A DNA stretch of 64,000 nucleotides from Maea johnstoni (taxonomy: Eukaryota; Annelida; Polychaeta; Spionida; Magelonidae). Location of the stretch: positions 72,002,895 through 72,066,894 of the forward strand of contig OZ012684.1 of assembly GCA_963942565.1 (NCBI GenBank), written 5' to 3'. Positions 23,080 through 38,019 of the stretch are shown here, in pieces. The stretch's first letter is position 1. Each line of letters starts with the position of its first letter. The notes under the pieces are model-generated. The model saw only the letters and a program-made list of their open reading frames with translations. It was not told where the DNA came from and made no database searches. A program made the position numbers and the translations under genes.

Positions 23080-25407
23080 GCATGATTTGTTTCATGCCAC
23101 AGGATACCATATTCATTCTCAGTTTGATACATTTGCTACCTGCTTTATACCTGCATAGCCAGCTTTGTGATTGACCTGAGTAAATTAACTGTATTTCTAG
23201 TGGTGGTATTACAGCCTGAGCCTCTGAGTTATGTCATAGACTTGCACTGTGCAGTAATAATCATGTACATGGCATCAGGCCAGCTGTAGGGGGTCAAGTA
23301 CATCTCCTAACAGTAGGGATGGGGATTGGTTTGGATTCCATAATCAACCATATGTTGATCCAAACGGACCAATGATTCAAGATATTTGTTTTTATGTAAT
23401 TTTTCAAATGCAGTCCCTTCACTGGAGAACTATTGACATTCACCTCATTTTGTTGCTTGGGAATTCAGGTATCTGCATCACCTCACTATAGTACATATAC
23501 ATATATATATACTGTCCAACTGCAGTTTTACAGATCACCATGGCTGGTTGCTGCCAAGGGAAATCCCTTTCATCAGGAAGTTTTTACATGTAGGTTTTTC
23601 GAAAAAATTCCCTTTGCCAAACTAACCAAATGCAGGTGACTGGAGTCAATCATTAGCACCTGCTGCCCATCACTACCTAACAATGGACATACCGACTCCC
23701 TTTATGTAGGGTCATTGTTGTTGTTGTACTTTTTCAGTTTGTACTCACACAGGAAGCTGACTTGGGTACGTATCAGTAGGTATACTACAGAAGCATGTAC
23801 AGAAATCTTCATGTTGTACATAGCGACATAATACACATGAACAAAGAAATATGTCTGATAATTCACAGCTTTTCACGCTATTAATTTGATTTGCTTCAAG
23901 CCACACGAGAAGAAAGATGCAGTCAGTTTTCATTAATCCAGTTGTTGCGATGTTGATCAGCCGTGCATGTTCGGGGATGATCCGCGGCGGACCGAGGTTA
24001 ACTGCTTGGAAAGTCATGGCTGCATGCCTGGATAACTGAATTCCCAATCAGCAATGTCTAGGGACCATTAGCACAGGCTGATACTCTAGCAGCAAGGCCC
24101 TGGATTGGAGATGGAGGATCTTGGTTGATGTTTCCATGAAGCCAACGTTTCCTTTGTAGCCGCTCAGAGCATCCTACTGTGGCGTAGAAGTCAAGGCGAT
24201 AAGCCGACTGCCATTGAAATTCATTGCTTTATGTGGGCTGAGATGAATTTCTCAGACCTCAAGATTAAAGTCGCCTATCTATTCGTTATTCTGCTACTTG
24301 TAGACAGTAAAAGGTTTTTGATGGAGAGTAATCTTTATTGAACTGGTCTTAGGAGAGAAATTATGGCAGTGTTATCAAAATGAAATTTGTGATCTTGAGA
24401 CCTACCCTACCTACCTATGCTTGGCCTTCATTTCTTTGCAGGCATTTTTGTCTAGTAGACTGTGATCTAGTCTCACTAAGAGGTTCTTTGGGGCCAGTTG
24501 GGGGATATCTGGGATGAAGTCTTTTTGCTTGGTAACCATATTTTTTGCATTGACGAGACTCCCGGCTTTTTATGTCTAATTGCAACTTGTTTTTAAGCAC
24601 CTTGCTTACCTGCCTCAGAATCTAAACATGACTCCTGTTCTAATTTAAAAGAAAATCAGTAGTGAAAATCAAAAATACCTTTGATGAAGACATTCATTTG
24701 TAATTTCTAGATCATAACTTCAATATTTTGCAGGAATTCAGCATTTCAATATGTCCATACATTGTTCTTTGTATAGCTTCGATTTAAAATGAAATCTGAA
24801 AAGGCTCATCTAAGCTTTCCATATTTTCCTTTCTAACAATTTATATCACATCTATTGTCATTGAACTCAAGAAGGTCATTCAATGACCACGTTGTCTTAG
24901 GATATGTCATGTGGAATGGATCGTGAAATGAAACCGTTTTTCATGCTTTCTACTCAAAAGAATTGAAATCGCATTTCTCCAAGCACGCGAGGCTTTTTTG
25001 CCTGAAACAGATCTATCTCATAGTAAGTTATGGATGTGCAGAATAGTCCAGATCCGTGGGGACTTTTCATCTGCTTGGAAGGTCTGGCTATCATCAGCAC
25101 GGCATTGATTACTGCAGGGTTTGCTTCATAAATGTTGCATTCGTGCATTACTGGCTGCTGTGTGGATCTGGCGAGATGCATCATATCTGTCAGGGATGTT
25201 GTGATTGCAATCTGTCCATCAAGGCTCTGGATGCTGGGGATGGCAGCAGGCCACCATGAGCAGGGGTTGAAATGAGGATCGCCTCTTAGTGGTGCGGTAA
25301 GAGGATTACCATATGGAATTGCAGCGAGGATATTAATGCAAATGCTGTGTGATGACCTGGACACTCAACAGTGATATGGTCAATAAGCACTGGCCGAAGT
25401 GCAGTGC

Positions 25408-25448
<41 letters not shown>

Positions 25449-27500
25449 ATACACATGTAAGCAGGGCTTGACTGGTAAGGTAGCTAGCTCACCTGGGGCT
25501 AGTAAAAATATTCTGCCTGCTAGGTCATTGTAACCTTTTGGTATAGATGAGCCCTCATAGGGTTCCATATGTTATCTTTTCAATCATCATAGATGGATTA
25601 TTGTTGTCACTTTTCTGTGCAGTTTAAAGTGCAATATAGTATACCTCAATGTGCAATTCAGAACTTTGGGCCTGACTAATATTTTATTGCACAAAGGTAC
25701 CTGTCCTGCGCTATGAATTCTTGAAGCTCGTTAAACAATAGTATTTTTTTTATCATTTAAATGATGATGCAATGAAAGCTGAGTGTTTGCACATCTTTGG
25801 TTGAAGTGAAATTACCAAATCTCTCTGTGATTTACGTCTGAAAAGTAGGTCAAGGTAGTTATGAAAAAATGTTTTCCGAAATATGACATTTAAGGGCAAT
25901 TTATAACTTGAGGTACCAAAGGCATATTTAGGAGAGAAAAAATAACACCTGTCTTGCATAGTTGTACATCTATTTAGAAAGTCTTCTTTGCATGTTTGAA
26001 GTCTGGTTTTACTCCAGTCGCCTCTGTCTGTAGGGCACTGACAGTTTAAGAGTCGCCGCCTCATAAAGGCTGATACTTTGGCCTCCAAAAAGCCTCCCAT
26101 TTATCGGAAATATCACTTCCCATTTATTTAGCATAATATGAGGAGCCTGGACTATAACTCCCAACAGCAATAAGCCTATGTTTATAAGGCTGGTCAACTT
26201 CCAGAACTTCAACCATTTATATCTGCAAAGTCCACTTAAGGTCTGACTATTTAGTGGTATCTTACCATCTGTGGAATGTATTGGAAATGAATGAAGTAGA
26301 AATGTTTGCAACCTGCAACTCTTAGTCCAATGGCTGGCAGGATCATGCTTCATTCCTAAGTTATTTTTGAATGTATAAATGTATTGGACTAGCATATTTA
26401 ACCCATTTATGCTCACAGCAGTAACAGCTGACTAAAATGGTGAAATCTTTCTGTTTGAAGTAAAGTTGGAAACCATTTGAAAGATAGATATTTATAAAAA
26501 AAAACTCATCATTAACAAGACATTAACATCATCCAATGATGTCCTCTTGGATTAAGCTCCCTGGGATGCAGTATCATTAAGATATCACTAAGATCTATTT
26601 ATGTTAAGGAACTATTGATATTGTATCATATTGAGAACATTTTAAAGGTGCTAATCCCTAGCTGAGGGCCAGGATCAGCCCTCTCCTGTGCTGTTGCCAA
26701 ATTGTACCATGTCTTCAATCAGTTCCCTGCTCCCTGTTACACACTAAGTTCTGCATAGATTAGACTTTCTAATCCATGTTATTGTAGCATCCCTGGTGGT
26801 GAACTGGTGGTCTGCCTGCAGCAGTCAATAGCCACTAGTCACTAATTCATCAAAGGGCAGAGCTACTCGAGCTGCTAATAGATGCCTTTGCATTTGCAAT
26901 TATTGGCTTTAACCATATATCACCAGAACCAGTACCATATTTATAGTGCAACTCCCTCCAGATAGAATATGCATTAGGCGTGCTTGGTTATTAGTATATT
27001 GTTAATGATTTAGAAGCTTCGGTATTAGTTTCCTTGTTGGTAATCCTACCAATCTATATCATTTAAGAATGGTTTTACCAATGCATTCATCAACCCATCC
27101 TGATGTGCTTGGTCCCTGAAGCTTCTGACTATTTTGCATTAACTTTTCTAACAAAAGCATCTGTAGGAAAAATTTAATAGGAAAAATTAAAAATCCTGGC
27201 CAAAACCATGGTGTGAGGGGTAAATAAAAAGTATAACACTCAAACATGATTGACAATCGTGTTTCTATTAATCTATCGTTGGTTGCAAGGTCAACCATTG
27301 CTGCATTAGGAAGATCATGTCCACCATCATTTCTACATAGCGCATCAGAGGGACGATGGTCGAGGGTGATATATGGCTGACCATCAATCAGCATGCTCTC
27401 CCGCTCTCCCCTGGGCCCTTGTACACAAGAGTGATGTGCCCTTAGTGTCCCTGGCATCTTTTGGGAACTGTCCAGCAGCAGCAGTACAGATACATGAGGA
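23080..27500. other. Probable intron with less AT-rich islands, no gene supported
   Basis: Frames of 100-155 residues occur (for example 24,954-25,364 and 27,059-27,526 on the minus strand), but none shows a domain, consistent composition or splice context. A fragment at 25,463-25,530 starts CAGGGCTTGACTGGTAAG and resembles the left end of the element at 3,719. Confidence 0.4.
25410..25444. repeat. CA microsatellite
   Basis: About 17 CA units. Confidence 0.95.
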
Positions 27501-27529
27501 GACAATCTCTGTGTGGCCAGCTTCACAAC

Positions 27530-27700
27530 TTAACCCTTATGCTGCTAGTGACTAATTTGGCCAATACAAAGTGATGCACAAAAACCTATAAGAAAGACTG
27601 AAACCCTGGCACATGGGTACTCATCTGAGAGTACTCAGCGAGAGCTATCCAATGAATACCAACATGACAGGATTTAGATGGTTTATAGAAATCTTAGCTC
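27530..27700 (+). mobile_element. TTAA-ended MITE, right end decayed
   Basis: It starts TTAACCCTTATGCTGCTAG and matches the elements at 41,482 and 47,145 through GAGAGCTATCCAATGAATAC and ACATGACAGG. The right end (GCATTGGAAGGGTTAA in the other copies) is lost. Confidence 0.75.
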
Positions 27701-28547
27701 CTATGATTTTGATTTAGCATCTGGTTGCATAATGCCCCTTAAACGACCATTAAGGTCAATCTTTGGCATTTATTCGAGCATAAACTATTCTAGGAGCCCT
27801 GGTTGTATTATTGGATCACTTTGGTTCCCTTTTCCCTTTGTGGCCTCTGTTCAGGAAAATCCATAAGTGTAATGCAAATATTGATAGGGACTAATGGCTG
27901 CCAGGTCTCTAAAACATCGCTCTCTGTTTTTGGCTGTATGGTTTGCCCTAGCCTCTCTCTTAGACCATTATTCAGATGCCATCCTTGTGGTAGATGGCAC
28001 TGGGATATGCTAGCATTGGTAACTGTGAATGTCACTGTATTTACAATCCCCTTCTGTGGCAATTATATAAACCAAATTGCCACGTTAAAGCCTTTATATA
28101 GGTGTGCTTAGTGGCCATGTCAAGTTTGCCTTCTTAAGGCCTTTATGTGCTAAATATTTGTCTTTTTATTTTATTTTTCACTTGCAACATAGTTTTCATT
28201 GATTTCTCTCTACCAGGTGCAACGCATTGATTATTGTGTATTAACATATTGTCTGGTGCTGACAACTGATGGCAGATAGAAGAACTATTTAGCCTGGGCA
28301 ATGGGCTTGGTTCAACTCTCGACTTAAGGAAAATATAATAAGAACACTAGTTGGCCCTTTGGTTTGGAAACTGATGTAGCCTTCAGGGACAACTAAGAAC
28401 CCACTAATAGCTATGTGGGTGTATGATTGCTTTGTTGGGAAAATAGTGGCTTGCTATCTAGGAAATCTCCAGTGGTACATACATACTAAACAGCAATACC
28501 TGGTAGTATTTTGCAATTGGCTACAGGAATTTCAATTTGTAGTACTA

Positions 28548-28692
28548 GGTTTAACCCTATAGATATTAAATATCAAGTACCATTTTATACAACCTGGTTA
28601 CACGAAAATGGTATTTTTGTTGGGTTAAACCCTTTGAATATTAAATATCAAGTACCATGTTATACAACCTGGTTACATGAAAATGGTACTTA
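28548..28692 (+). repeat. Two tandem ~74-bp units
   Basis: GATATTAAATATCAAGTACC...TACAACCTGGTTACAYGAAAATGGTA occurs twice, head to tail. Each copy starts with TTAACCC or TTAAACCC. The 60-residue frame here is the translated repeat. Confidence 0.85.
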
Positions 28693-30520
28693 AAGAATCA
28701 TTGATTGTTGTTTGCAATTGTCCAAGGCTCATAAATGTATTCATGACCTGGTACTTGACCATTAATGCTTAGAGATGTCCTTTTCATGTGTTGTCTAGAT
28801 TTATGAAGCTTTCGAATATACTTGCGCATGAATTACTGGAATACAGAATTTGTGGGTTGGGTTCTGATCAACATATCTCCTTTTAATATATTGTTTGCAA
28901 AAAATCATGGGCCGAAAATGTGGTCAAAATAGTTTGTACAGTTTTGGGCCATACGAGGATGAAAGGGTTAGGAAGCATGCTGATTGTTTTGGACTTGAAT
29001 ATTGATCAATGCTCTAGGCTCCCAAAGAGTTTCCATGTGACTGGTATGGTTGTTGTCTTATCACTTCATGCAATATATAAGATGAAAATGATGATTCATT
29101 ATCATCAGGGAATTACCGTGTGTTATTGTTTGAAAGCATATTGATCTAGATTGAATTGGACACCATCCCTCTCAGCCTGTCTGGAACTTCCTCGTTGCTG
29201 GCAGGCAAAAAAGGCTAGTCATGTATCAACCAATTAAACATGTCCTTCTATGTTAATCTCATCTTGCAATTATTTTCACACATTTTTTCTGCCTTCGCTA
29301 ATTGGTCTCTCTGGGTCTTCATCATGTGTATTCCATATAGACAACTGCTAATTCAGCTTCCTTTGGCAACTAGGGAGTCTCTGATTACAGAAGATGTTGA
29401 GATTTGTTATGTAATGAATCTGAGGTAGGCCTTTATTACTGGATCTCGCAGTGTCTTAAGATTTAATAGCAATAGGCATCAGTTATCATCAGATTTAATT
29501 CCTTTTCAAATGATGTTCAAGCTTAATGATGGATAGGGAATTACATTGCTTTTGTATTTTGCTTCCCATTATTTAGCAAAGGCTGTAAAAGACAAATTAT
29601 AGCTTATAGTGACTCACATTAATGGATTTTTGCATCATACATCCAGGCACCATTTCCGAAATTGGAAGTAGGGAAGTTGTATTGTTTAGCCATACATAAG
29701 TTCACTTACACCATTTTGTCTTCCAAAAAAAAACAAAAAACATTTGGTTCTTATGCCAGATTGTCACATATGAATGTAATTGTCTCCTTAGTCCTGTGCA
29801 CAGTGTTTGGGGATAGATCCTCAACTTTAACATTTGTAAGCAGACAGACCAATTACCTCACTTGTCACATTGAAGAGACTAGTTCTCAACCTGCAGTTCT
29901 TTTAAAGACTGCAGATATCCAGTGACATATTGCATATTTCTGACTATGATTTGGGATACACAGAGGGGTTGAGACATAGGCATTCAACAAGAAGAATTCA
30001 TTTTTTTTCCTCAAAATAGATCTGTGACTAGTCCCTGACCTGTTCATGGCAACATATGTTTTCCCCTTTCTCTACTAGAATCAGATTCGGAAGGAGATTT
30101 CATCACAGATCCGGGTGGGATTTATTAACAAATCTGACCATCTCATCCATTTGGTGTCTGGTAGGAAAAGGTGTGGCAGTGTCAGAATATAAATGACAGC
30201 CTTAATTCTAGGCTATTTGATCCAGTATATAAGCTGCAGATATCAATTATGCTAATTCACTCTGGAGAATTCAGTGGCTTATATTTGAGATTCTCACTGT
30301 TTTTGAGTATGTGTCATGTGAGTGTTGAGCCTGGTGATGAGTGGTTTAAAATGTATCATTATGTACAGGTTTACAGGTTGTGTAGTGGCTTAGGGATGTG
30401 ACAGTCAGAATGATGTGACATGTCACAGCAGCTCATTTGACAGGCACCGGATTGCCTAGGTCATTCGCCACTAAAACCAAACATTGTAGTGCGTGTGTGA
30501 ATTAAAAAAACAAACAGATA

Positions 30521-30698
30521 CAGGGCTCAAAATTAAGATTTTTTCCAGGGAGCCCCGATTGCATCTTCAAAAGCTACTTACTAAAGTTGTTGTGTATAGA
30601 AACCAGTACATCATTGGGCTCCCTGCAGAAATTTGAGGTAGTCGCAGAGGAAATCAAAGGAGCCCTGGGCTACCCGCAACCCCTAATTTCAAGCCCTG
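30521..30698 (+). mobile_element. MITE of the CAGGGCTCAAAATTA family with AGATA duplication
   Basis: The ends CAGGGCTCAAAATTAAG and CTAATTTCAAGCCCTG are flanked by exact AGATA repeats (30,516-30,520 and 30,699-30,703). It is 178 bases long and non-coding, and is the best preserved copy in the window. Confidence 0.9.
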
Positions 30699-30709
30699 AG
30701 ATATATGCT

Positions 30710-33700
30710 TGTATCCTCCACTCATGTATTAATAGATATCTAGTATTTATTTATTGTGCATGCCTGGCAAGCTTTATTTATCATTGTTTGTGCTCTGAGG
30801 AAATGTACAAATCCAAATCTATGAAATTAATTACGAATTAGCACGGTAAGTAGCTTTTCTTCTGATTGGAGGAATGCTTGAATAATTCAAAGCTTAGCCA
30901 ATAGCTTTGAAATTGGTAGTAGGCAAACATGTGTATGCAGAAATTACAAGCATGGGTAAAAATATTTGATAATTCCTGATTTTGGGGGCTTTTCTTCATT
31001 TTCCATCCATGCCCCAAGTGTCCTGATATTTTAAGATGGATTAACATTTAAGAAAGTCACCACAGATGATTGATTGGTTTCGCAAGTGTAAAAAATTGAT
31101 AAATTGCACCTAACTTTTTTTGTAAATCCAACCAGGGAAATAGTGAGTGATTTATACCTGTGTGAAGGCGTAATCTGGGCTGAGGTGAGTGTGAGATTAC
31201 ATCATGCCATCAGGTAATCAGATTTGCAATCTTCATCCACTAGGTTTACAAGCATCTTACAGGCTTCAATCTCTCAGTCTCGAAGAAGCTACTATGGGCC
31301 TGTAATACCTATGGATAAGATGATGGCTATTCTTTCAGCAAGGGTACCTTGCATTGCCTAGATTCATGCAAGCATCTAGTAGGTCTCAAACTTCAAAGAA
31401 GCTATAACTGACCTGACATTATAAGTTGATGGCTTTTCCTCCCTCAAGGATATTTTACCCTCATGAGGCTGTTTACTGTAATTGTTGTGCAAGGGAGCTA
31501 GTCTTACCTTCCAGTTATTTCATTCCAAGTGAGCAGACACATTATAAGAGATATTACATAATTGATTGCCATACAGAAATTTGATCACAATTGTGTATAT
31601 ATGTAAATATTTCATCATTTTTGACCACATATACTGGGTAAGCTATGATGATGAAAGCAGCTCTTTGCAAATATCATGGTGCATTTTGACATACATAGAA
31701 ATTATACTTAATCATAAGGCTCATATAATATAGGATTACATTAAACTCAAATGCAATTAGTATGCAATAGCATTTCTGAAGTGATTTACTTTCCTAACAC
31801 ATGTATTTTGCTCGCTGTGCTATATACTCGGCCCTTCCATGCCAGATATTATCCAGCAGTAGATGATTTCGTGCACAATCTGGTCTCATCACTGACTTTT
31901 TTAGTGATTCGCTTATTGAATTGCTGGGGTTTATGAGTATGGAGGTCGGCTAGCTGTGCTTCCATCAATAATAGCTTGGCTCACGTTGCCATCTATCATC
32001 CAGGGTAGCGAGCAGAGTGAATGAATCGACCGGGACAGTTAGAGCATTAAACAGACATATATAGAGCAAATATAGCAAAAAGCCAAGGTCTGGGGAGACC
32101 TTTCAACCTCACATTGTAGTAAACATGGTTATGATTAGTGGTGGAGATCAGTAATTGGAGCTTTAGTTACAATTTGATTTTTTTCTGGTGGTCCTAGGGA
32201 TAGCAGATGTGTATTTATAGAACAGATTCCAACAAAAACAAAGGGACTTGGAAACCTTTGACCGTGTGTGATGCTAAATATGGTTTTGATTTATGTTGGA
32301 TGTTGGTTAGTTACATGAGGCAATGTCAATTTCTCAAGTTTTTCACTGCTCCTGTCAACCTTTTGAGGTGAGATTTATGAAAATGCTGTACAGATAATCT
32401 CCAGTTACAAGTTCCTTTTAAGTGTTTTGATGCCTTACATTATTAACTCATTTATTTGCAAAATTGAAGGTTTAAGTTATTTGGAGTGGATGTCATGCTT
32501 CAATATAGCAACATGATATTCCATATTTTTCTCAAAATTCATTTTGATTAAAATCTGATACATGAGACATTTGATTTATCATGTTTTGATGTAAATTGAT
32601 ATACTTTTGTTTTGAACCCATGCAGGTATTTTAGAGTTGCCTGCAGTTCTGCCATATTGTTGTTTGAAATCAATCATATCAGTAGTCTCTGTTATTACTG
32701 TAAACCAACACCACTATTTTCATGAGAAAACTCTACACCATATTTACTACAATAGCAAGGCTTTGCTACACCCAGAGTTTTATGGAGCTTATCATTTATT
32801 TGCTTCTATGTTTTTCACTTCCTGACTGAGCTTAATTAAACTCAGGTAAGTGTTGGAAATAATGAAGCATTATCTGATTCATTAATCATTCTTACTAAGC
32901 ACTAATAAATGGTTAATAATTCACAAGCTTGTGTGGTGAATGAACTCACAAGTTTTACCAGGTATGTTTTGGAGCAGGGCAACTGCAACAGAAACAGTTG
33001 TGTGTTTTCAAATTGTTGGTGTAACTTTATTATATATAAAAGCCCTGTAACAAACCTGTTGGCAGTTATGTTTAATTACTGCATGGTCAACATAAACAAT
33101 CAAATTATGTTATTGAGGCTCACAGCCTTATAGAAATGCAATTCTTTGAACATTTATGTTATATGATGGCTGATGAATATAATGATACATGATGAAGTTC
33201 TTGTTTAATACAAAATCATTAACTAGACAAATCTGATTGGTTATAGTACGTACATTTGAAATAAAATTATATGTGATAGATCAAAGGCAATTTTGATGAT
33301 AGTAGGGTAGAATTGTATATCATTAATTTCCATTAAAACTGAATACGGAAACCCCCCTTCTTACACTCTGACAGAATGAAGTGTTTTCCATTGCTGTACA
33401 TAATGTATCAGGTCATATGGGACTCGTTGATGTTGCAGTGTCTGTATTGTTACAAGGCAGATCAATTATTTCTGCCAGACACATCACTTAAAAAGATAGA
33501 TTTTATGGCAAGGACCAGGCAGGCCTCCCTACATGAAAGAACATGAAGTAGCTCTGTTACAAATACCCCATTATTAATGGGCGATTGTTAGTCACCTATT
33601 ATTGGTTATTGAAGACAGTGGATATGAAGTGATAGCCTAGGATGTACTTCAGGTTGAGGAGAGAATGCTTTCCCCTGGCAATTCTTCAGGCCATGTTAAA

Positions 33701-34850
33701 AATTTGCATTACATTTTTCCTCTTCAGTTAGGGCATCATTGATACCAGACAAATCAATAACGCAGCAGTATGTTTTGTGTGAATATCATATCGCAAGAGG
33801 CTAAGTATTGATAATCACACTAATAATTTTAAACTACATTACTTACGTTCATGAGTTTGCAATGGTTTTGCAGGTCTGGACAAGGTTTTTAAGGAAAGTA
33901 AACATTTTGCTTTCATTTGACTCGCTAATAAACAGCAAATTGTAATGAAATCAAAGCATGATTATCTATTCATGAAGAATCTCCTTTATATGATAGTCAT
34001 TCTTGGCAGGTGAAAGGATAGATTTATATTGCTGCCTTCATTTCTTAAAGCAAAGCTATACACTTTCAAAATTAAAGACTCAATTTAACTTTCTAGCATA
34101 GGCCAAGAATTCAACTAGATGGAATTATATGTAAATAGTACCAAATGGTCCTATCAGCCTTTAAGATATTGATGGGTCTTTTTGTCTCTGTCACTTACCA
34201 TCTGTTAAATTTGTTTATTCTAATAAACTGCTTAGCAGTTTGAACTGTTTTCAGGATATAACCGCTCAGAGAAGCCTTGATATGGTGTTATGACATTATA
34301 CTAATAATGCTATGCTATTAACATTTAGCAACTGAAAAACATGGCGATCAATAACTCATTTTATCATGTTTTGGCAACAGCACTCACCAGCACTGTATTT
34401 GAACACAGCTTCATGTCGTGAACAGGAAGTGAAAAACGCTTCTTAGGAGTCAGGCTTGTGAAATCAATCAAATCATCTTAACAATACATATGCCAGCCCC
34501 ATAAGATTTAATTGAGTTTGGGGCTGGGATGGTAGATGACACAAACAATAATGTTATTGAATGTTAATCCCTAGAATGTAACATCCTAAGTTTATTACAA
34601 GTACATCTGTAGATTTCAATGGTTGTCAAAGAGCCATAACATTTCTTTCATTTATATCTTCAGAATAAGGTCTTTTAATGAAATATCTATTTGAAGACTT
34701 ATTTAACTTCTGATCCTTCATGGGGCTTGGTGAAATGGTTAACATTTATGAAAATGAATAATAATGTATGATGTTATTTCAAAGTGAATTGTATGAGTTA
34801 TTTTTCACCCACACAATTTGTTATTGAACAGAAATATTATGGGCAGACTT
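30710..34850. other. Probable intron, no coding feature recognised
   Basis: AT-rich. One strong isolated donor, CTCAGGTAAGTG near 32,845, is preceded by an acceptor-like CCCATGCAG near 32,624. The exon between them would have no open frame reaching the donor, so at most it is an untranslated exon. Confidence 0.4.
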
Positions 34851-34854
34851 GCTA

Positions 34855-35206
34855 CAGCTGTCGCGGGGAGATCATGTGACTGCCAGAAACCAGCTCGTGC
34901 TGGCTGCTGCACTTTGAAGTCATCGCCGCTCAAGTCAGTGCAGCGTAGCTTCGCCACGAGTCTGGCGAAATAGCAGTTGTTGTTCCGATGATTAATTCAT
35001 ATCGTTGGAGGCTTGATTGAGACACATGGACGTAGCCAATACAGTGAGACACATGTGATACATATCTATGTGTATGGAGTGATTGTTATTTACCTGTGAC
35101 GAGGTATCATTGCACACCTGGACAGGTGATTGGGAGGAGAGTCCCTATTCTTGTAGGATTACCTGGGAATGCTGAAGAGTCATATACAGTTCTAGGACAG
35201 GATCAG
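34855..35206 (+). promoter_or_regulatory. Putative untranslated first exon and promoter 3
   Basis: This is a local island with many CG dinucleotides (GTCGCGGGGAG, CATCGCCGCTC, AGCGTAGCTTCGCCACGAG) in otherwise AT-rich DNA. It ends with AGGATCAG and the donor GTAGGC at 35,207; a weaker donor is at 35,127. No long frame is open, so it would be 5'UTR. A natural partner is the acceptor at 51,008, which opens the coding exon starting MASEAK. Confidence 0.4.
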
Positions 35207-35209
35207 GTA

Positions 35210-36660
35210 GGCTTTGTATGTCACCCATGATTAGATGTTTGCCAATTTTGACAGCCAGGTCAATGCATTGACTGCCTCAGGTAGTCAATATGATCATTAC
35301 TATCGATTGATATCAATCAACATAATTATGTTTTTACAGGCTTATGAGCTCTGGAAAATTCCTGTCTGATCAACATGTAACCTTGTAGACTGTGGCACAA
35401 TTTTGAAATTACAGCCAAATCTACTCAAAGGACCACCTGTTAAGAGAAAAGATAAAGCTCCAAAATACCCTGAGAGGAAATATGCATCATCAAGTCCTTG
35501 TTCTCTCTTGGATATGTCTGTACTTAACCCATTGATGCCAAGATTTCCTTTGAAGGTGTCCTGAGATACTCATGAAAAAATAGAAATCAATCATAGATTC
35601 ACACATCTTGAAAGAAGGTTGTAGTGTGAGTTCTTAAGTGCAATTGTGCAAATCTGTTTCACATATTTTCCTGATTCCTTAAATCCTAACTCAAATGGTC
35701 AGGCTGTTGTTGGCCATAAATGGGTTAAATACAGAAATGGGGAGGAGCTGGATAAAGAATTTTTTTGTGATGACTTTCAAGTTTCAACTTCAAGTCACTC
35801 TTCAACAGTCTTCATTCAACATCTTTTTGTTTCAGTAGTCTTGCTGTTATTTTGCTTTGGAGTATACAGTTGATCTACAACTGGCTACTCATGACTTCGC
35901 CACAGTATGACAGAAAAAGGGATGAAAGATTGAAATTCTAGATATTAACTTTGTACAGTCATTTGTTTAGAATCAAAGAATCCTTCATCATCTCATGTAC
36001 ATTTCATTCATTTTCTACAATTAACCAGCAATTAGAATCAATCTATCATTTTACCATCTCATGCTTATCTCATTTCTAATTTTCTTTTGTCAACAGACCC
36101 AGAATTCAAGCTTGCTACATTTATCTCTCACTGATGAGCCTTTCAGCATACACAAATATCCTAAAAACACAATTCTATACTATTTCAATCAACATCTTGT
36201 AAAACCTGTACTACCAACAATCTATATATCATTTGTGCCCAATATTGTGGTATTAAAACTAAAGCATTTATTAGAAAATACTTCATTGTTCTGATGAGTT
36301 TAGGGCATTAAATGTTACTCTATATTTCCTTTAAAACATTGTTTCAGAACAGTGACATATTTCAAAATATTGGTTTGTAAATTTGAGGGAAATTTTGTGT
36401 TGCTGAATATGCACATGTGAGTTTTCTTTTTCAGATTCTTACTTTATTTGCTCTGATTGGTCGTGGCTCCAATCATTCCAGAAGCACTTACATTACCATC
36501 ACACCCCCTGCCAGTAGATAATTAACTTTTCCCATGAATAAATCATGGCTTTAAACATTGCTTTGAGCATGGCCATTCACAATACTTGGTACTTAACCAG
36601 ACGCTTTAGCTTATTAACTCATTTGCCTGGAGAATTATTCATGATGAATCTTGATATTTC
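35210..36660. other. Probable intron, nothing recognised
   Basis: AT-rich DNA with only short chance frames. Confidence 0.4.
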
Positions 36661-36666
36661 ATTTTG

Positions 36667-36890
<224 letters not shown>

Positions 36891-37679
36891 TCTGTTGCTT
36901 TGTGAAAGAGGATGTATACGTGGTACTGAACTGCTGGTAATCAGTCAAATAGGGACACACGTATATATACATCAAGGTGGAACATGTGTTACGATACACC
37001 TCACACACTACGTGATGTGTACATGCAGGTTTTTCACCTGGCCCAGGCAGAAATAATGAACCTGATTATTGCAATTTTATGCGCTGCTGAACAGACCATG
37101 TGTCCTGAACCGTTGGGTCAGAAGAATCGACCAATGCAAATGTAGCGTGCAGGAAAACCATCTAAAAATTTCAAAATATAGCTTCTACCAAAAAGAATAG
37201 ATAGCAATCTGAGAGAAAAATATGAAAGTTAGTTTATTGCTGAATTACAGGTGGTATTTATGTCGGTGAACAAATACTGATGCTCATTAGCAATGCAAAT
37301 TTGTGCTTCAGGTGAGAAGGATTATTGATCTGGTAATTGGTGAAGGGATTGTATTTTACATTTGTATTGTACATCCTGTATTGAGCGTTGTGCTGCTGTT
37401 AAAATTAGAACCTGAGACTAGGTAAGTGATACTACAATTATCTACCATTGAAGAACTCAGAGGAAACATATCAATAGAGGAATTGTAATATTATTGTCAC
37501 CTTGCTTATGTTAGGTGATTTCACATATCTCTTAAAGGATAAAGGAAGCAAATTTTACAGAATAGTTAATGGTGATTATTATAAGAAAAATAGATAGTCA
37601 CTTTACATTAATATATCATTATCATAAAATTTCGAATATGATTTTATTTTATGCAGAAATGATAGACTACTAAGGCATT

Positions 37680-38010
37680 CCAAGAATTAATGATTTTGAG
37701 GGAATTGACTTTATGCCGCAGTGTTTTAGGTCATTTTGGGCATGAAAGGGTTAATGGAAAATTGAGCTTATGCCATGTGTTCCTGGACACTTTGGACGTT
37801 AATGGGTTAATGGAAATTGAGCTATTTCCATAATATTCTTGGTTACTCAGAGCATGAAAGGGTTAATTGTAATTGAGCTCATGCTTCAATGAATCTGTGT
37901 ACTCTGGGTATGAAATGGTTAACAGGAATGGAGCATATTCTTTCAGGGTCTTTTTCACTTCTGGCATGAAAGGGTTAATGAGAAATAAGCGTATGCCACA
38001 TAGCTCGTGG
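37680..38010 (+). repeat. Tandem array of ~63-bp units carrying AAAGGGTTAA
   Basis: About five units, each containing GCATGAAAGGGTTAATGG (or a variant), followed by AATTGAGCTTATGCC and a variable 3' part. The unit core resembles the right end of the TTAA-type MITEs (GGAAGGGTTAA), so the array may have grown from such an end. Confidence 0.75.
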
Positions 38011-38019
38011 GCACACAAG

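Noticed and set aside
24954-25364. 136-residue minus-strand frame in a less AT-rich block
   Set aside because: No motif or family resemblance, and the block is equally open on the other strand.
26009-26416. 135-residue minus-strand frame overlapping another of 115 residues
   Set aside because: Two overlapping frames of similar quality and no domain point to chance.
27059-27526. 155-residue minus-strand frame
   Set aside because: No recognisable domain, mixed composition, no splice or start support; a chance open stretch.
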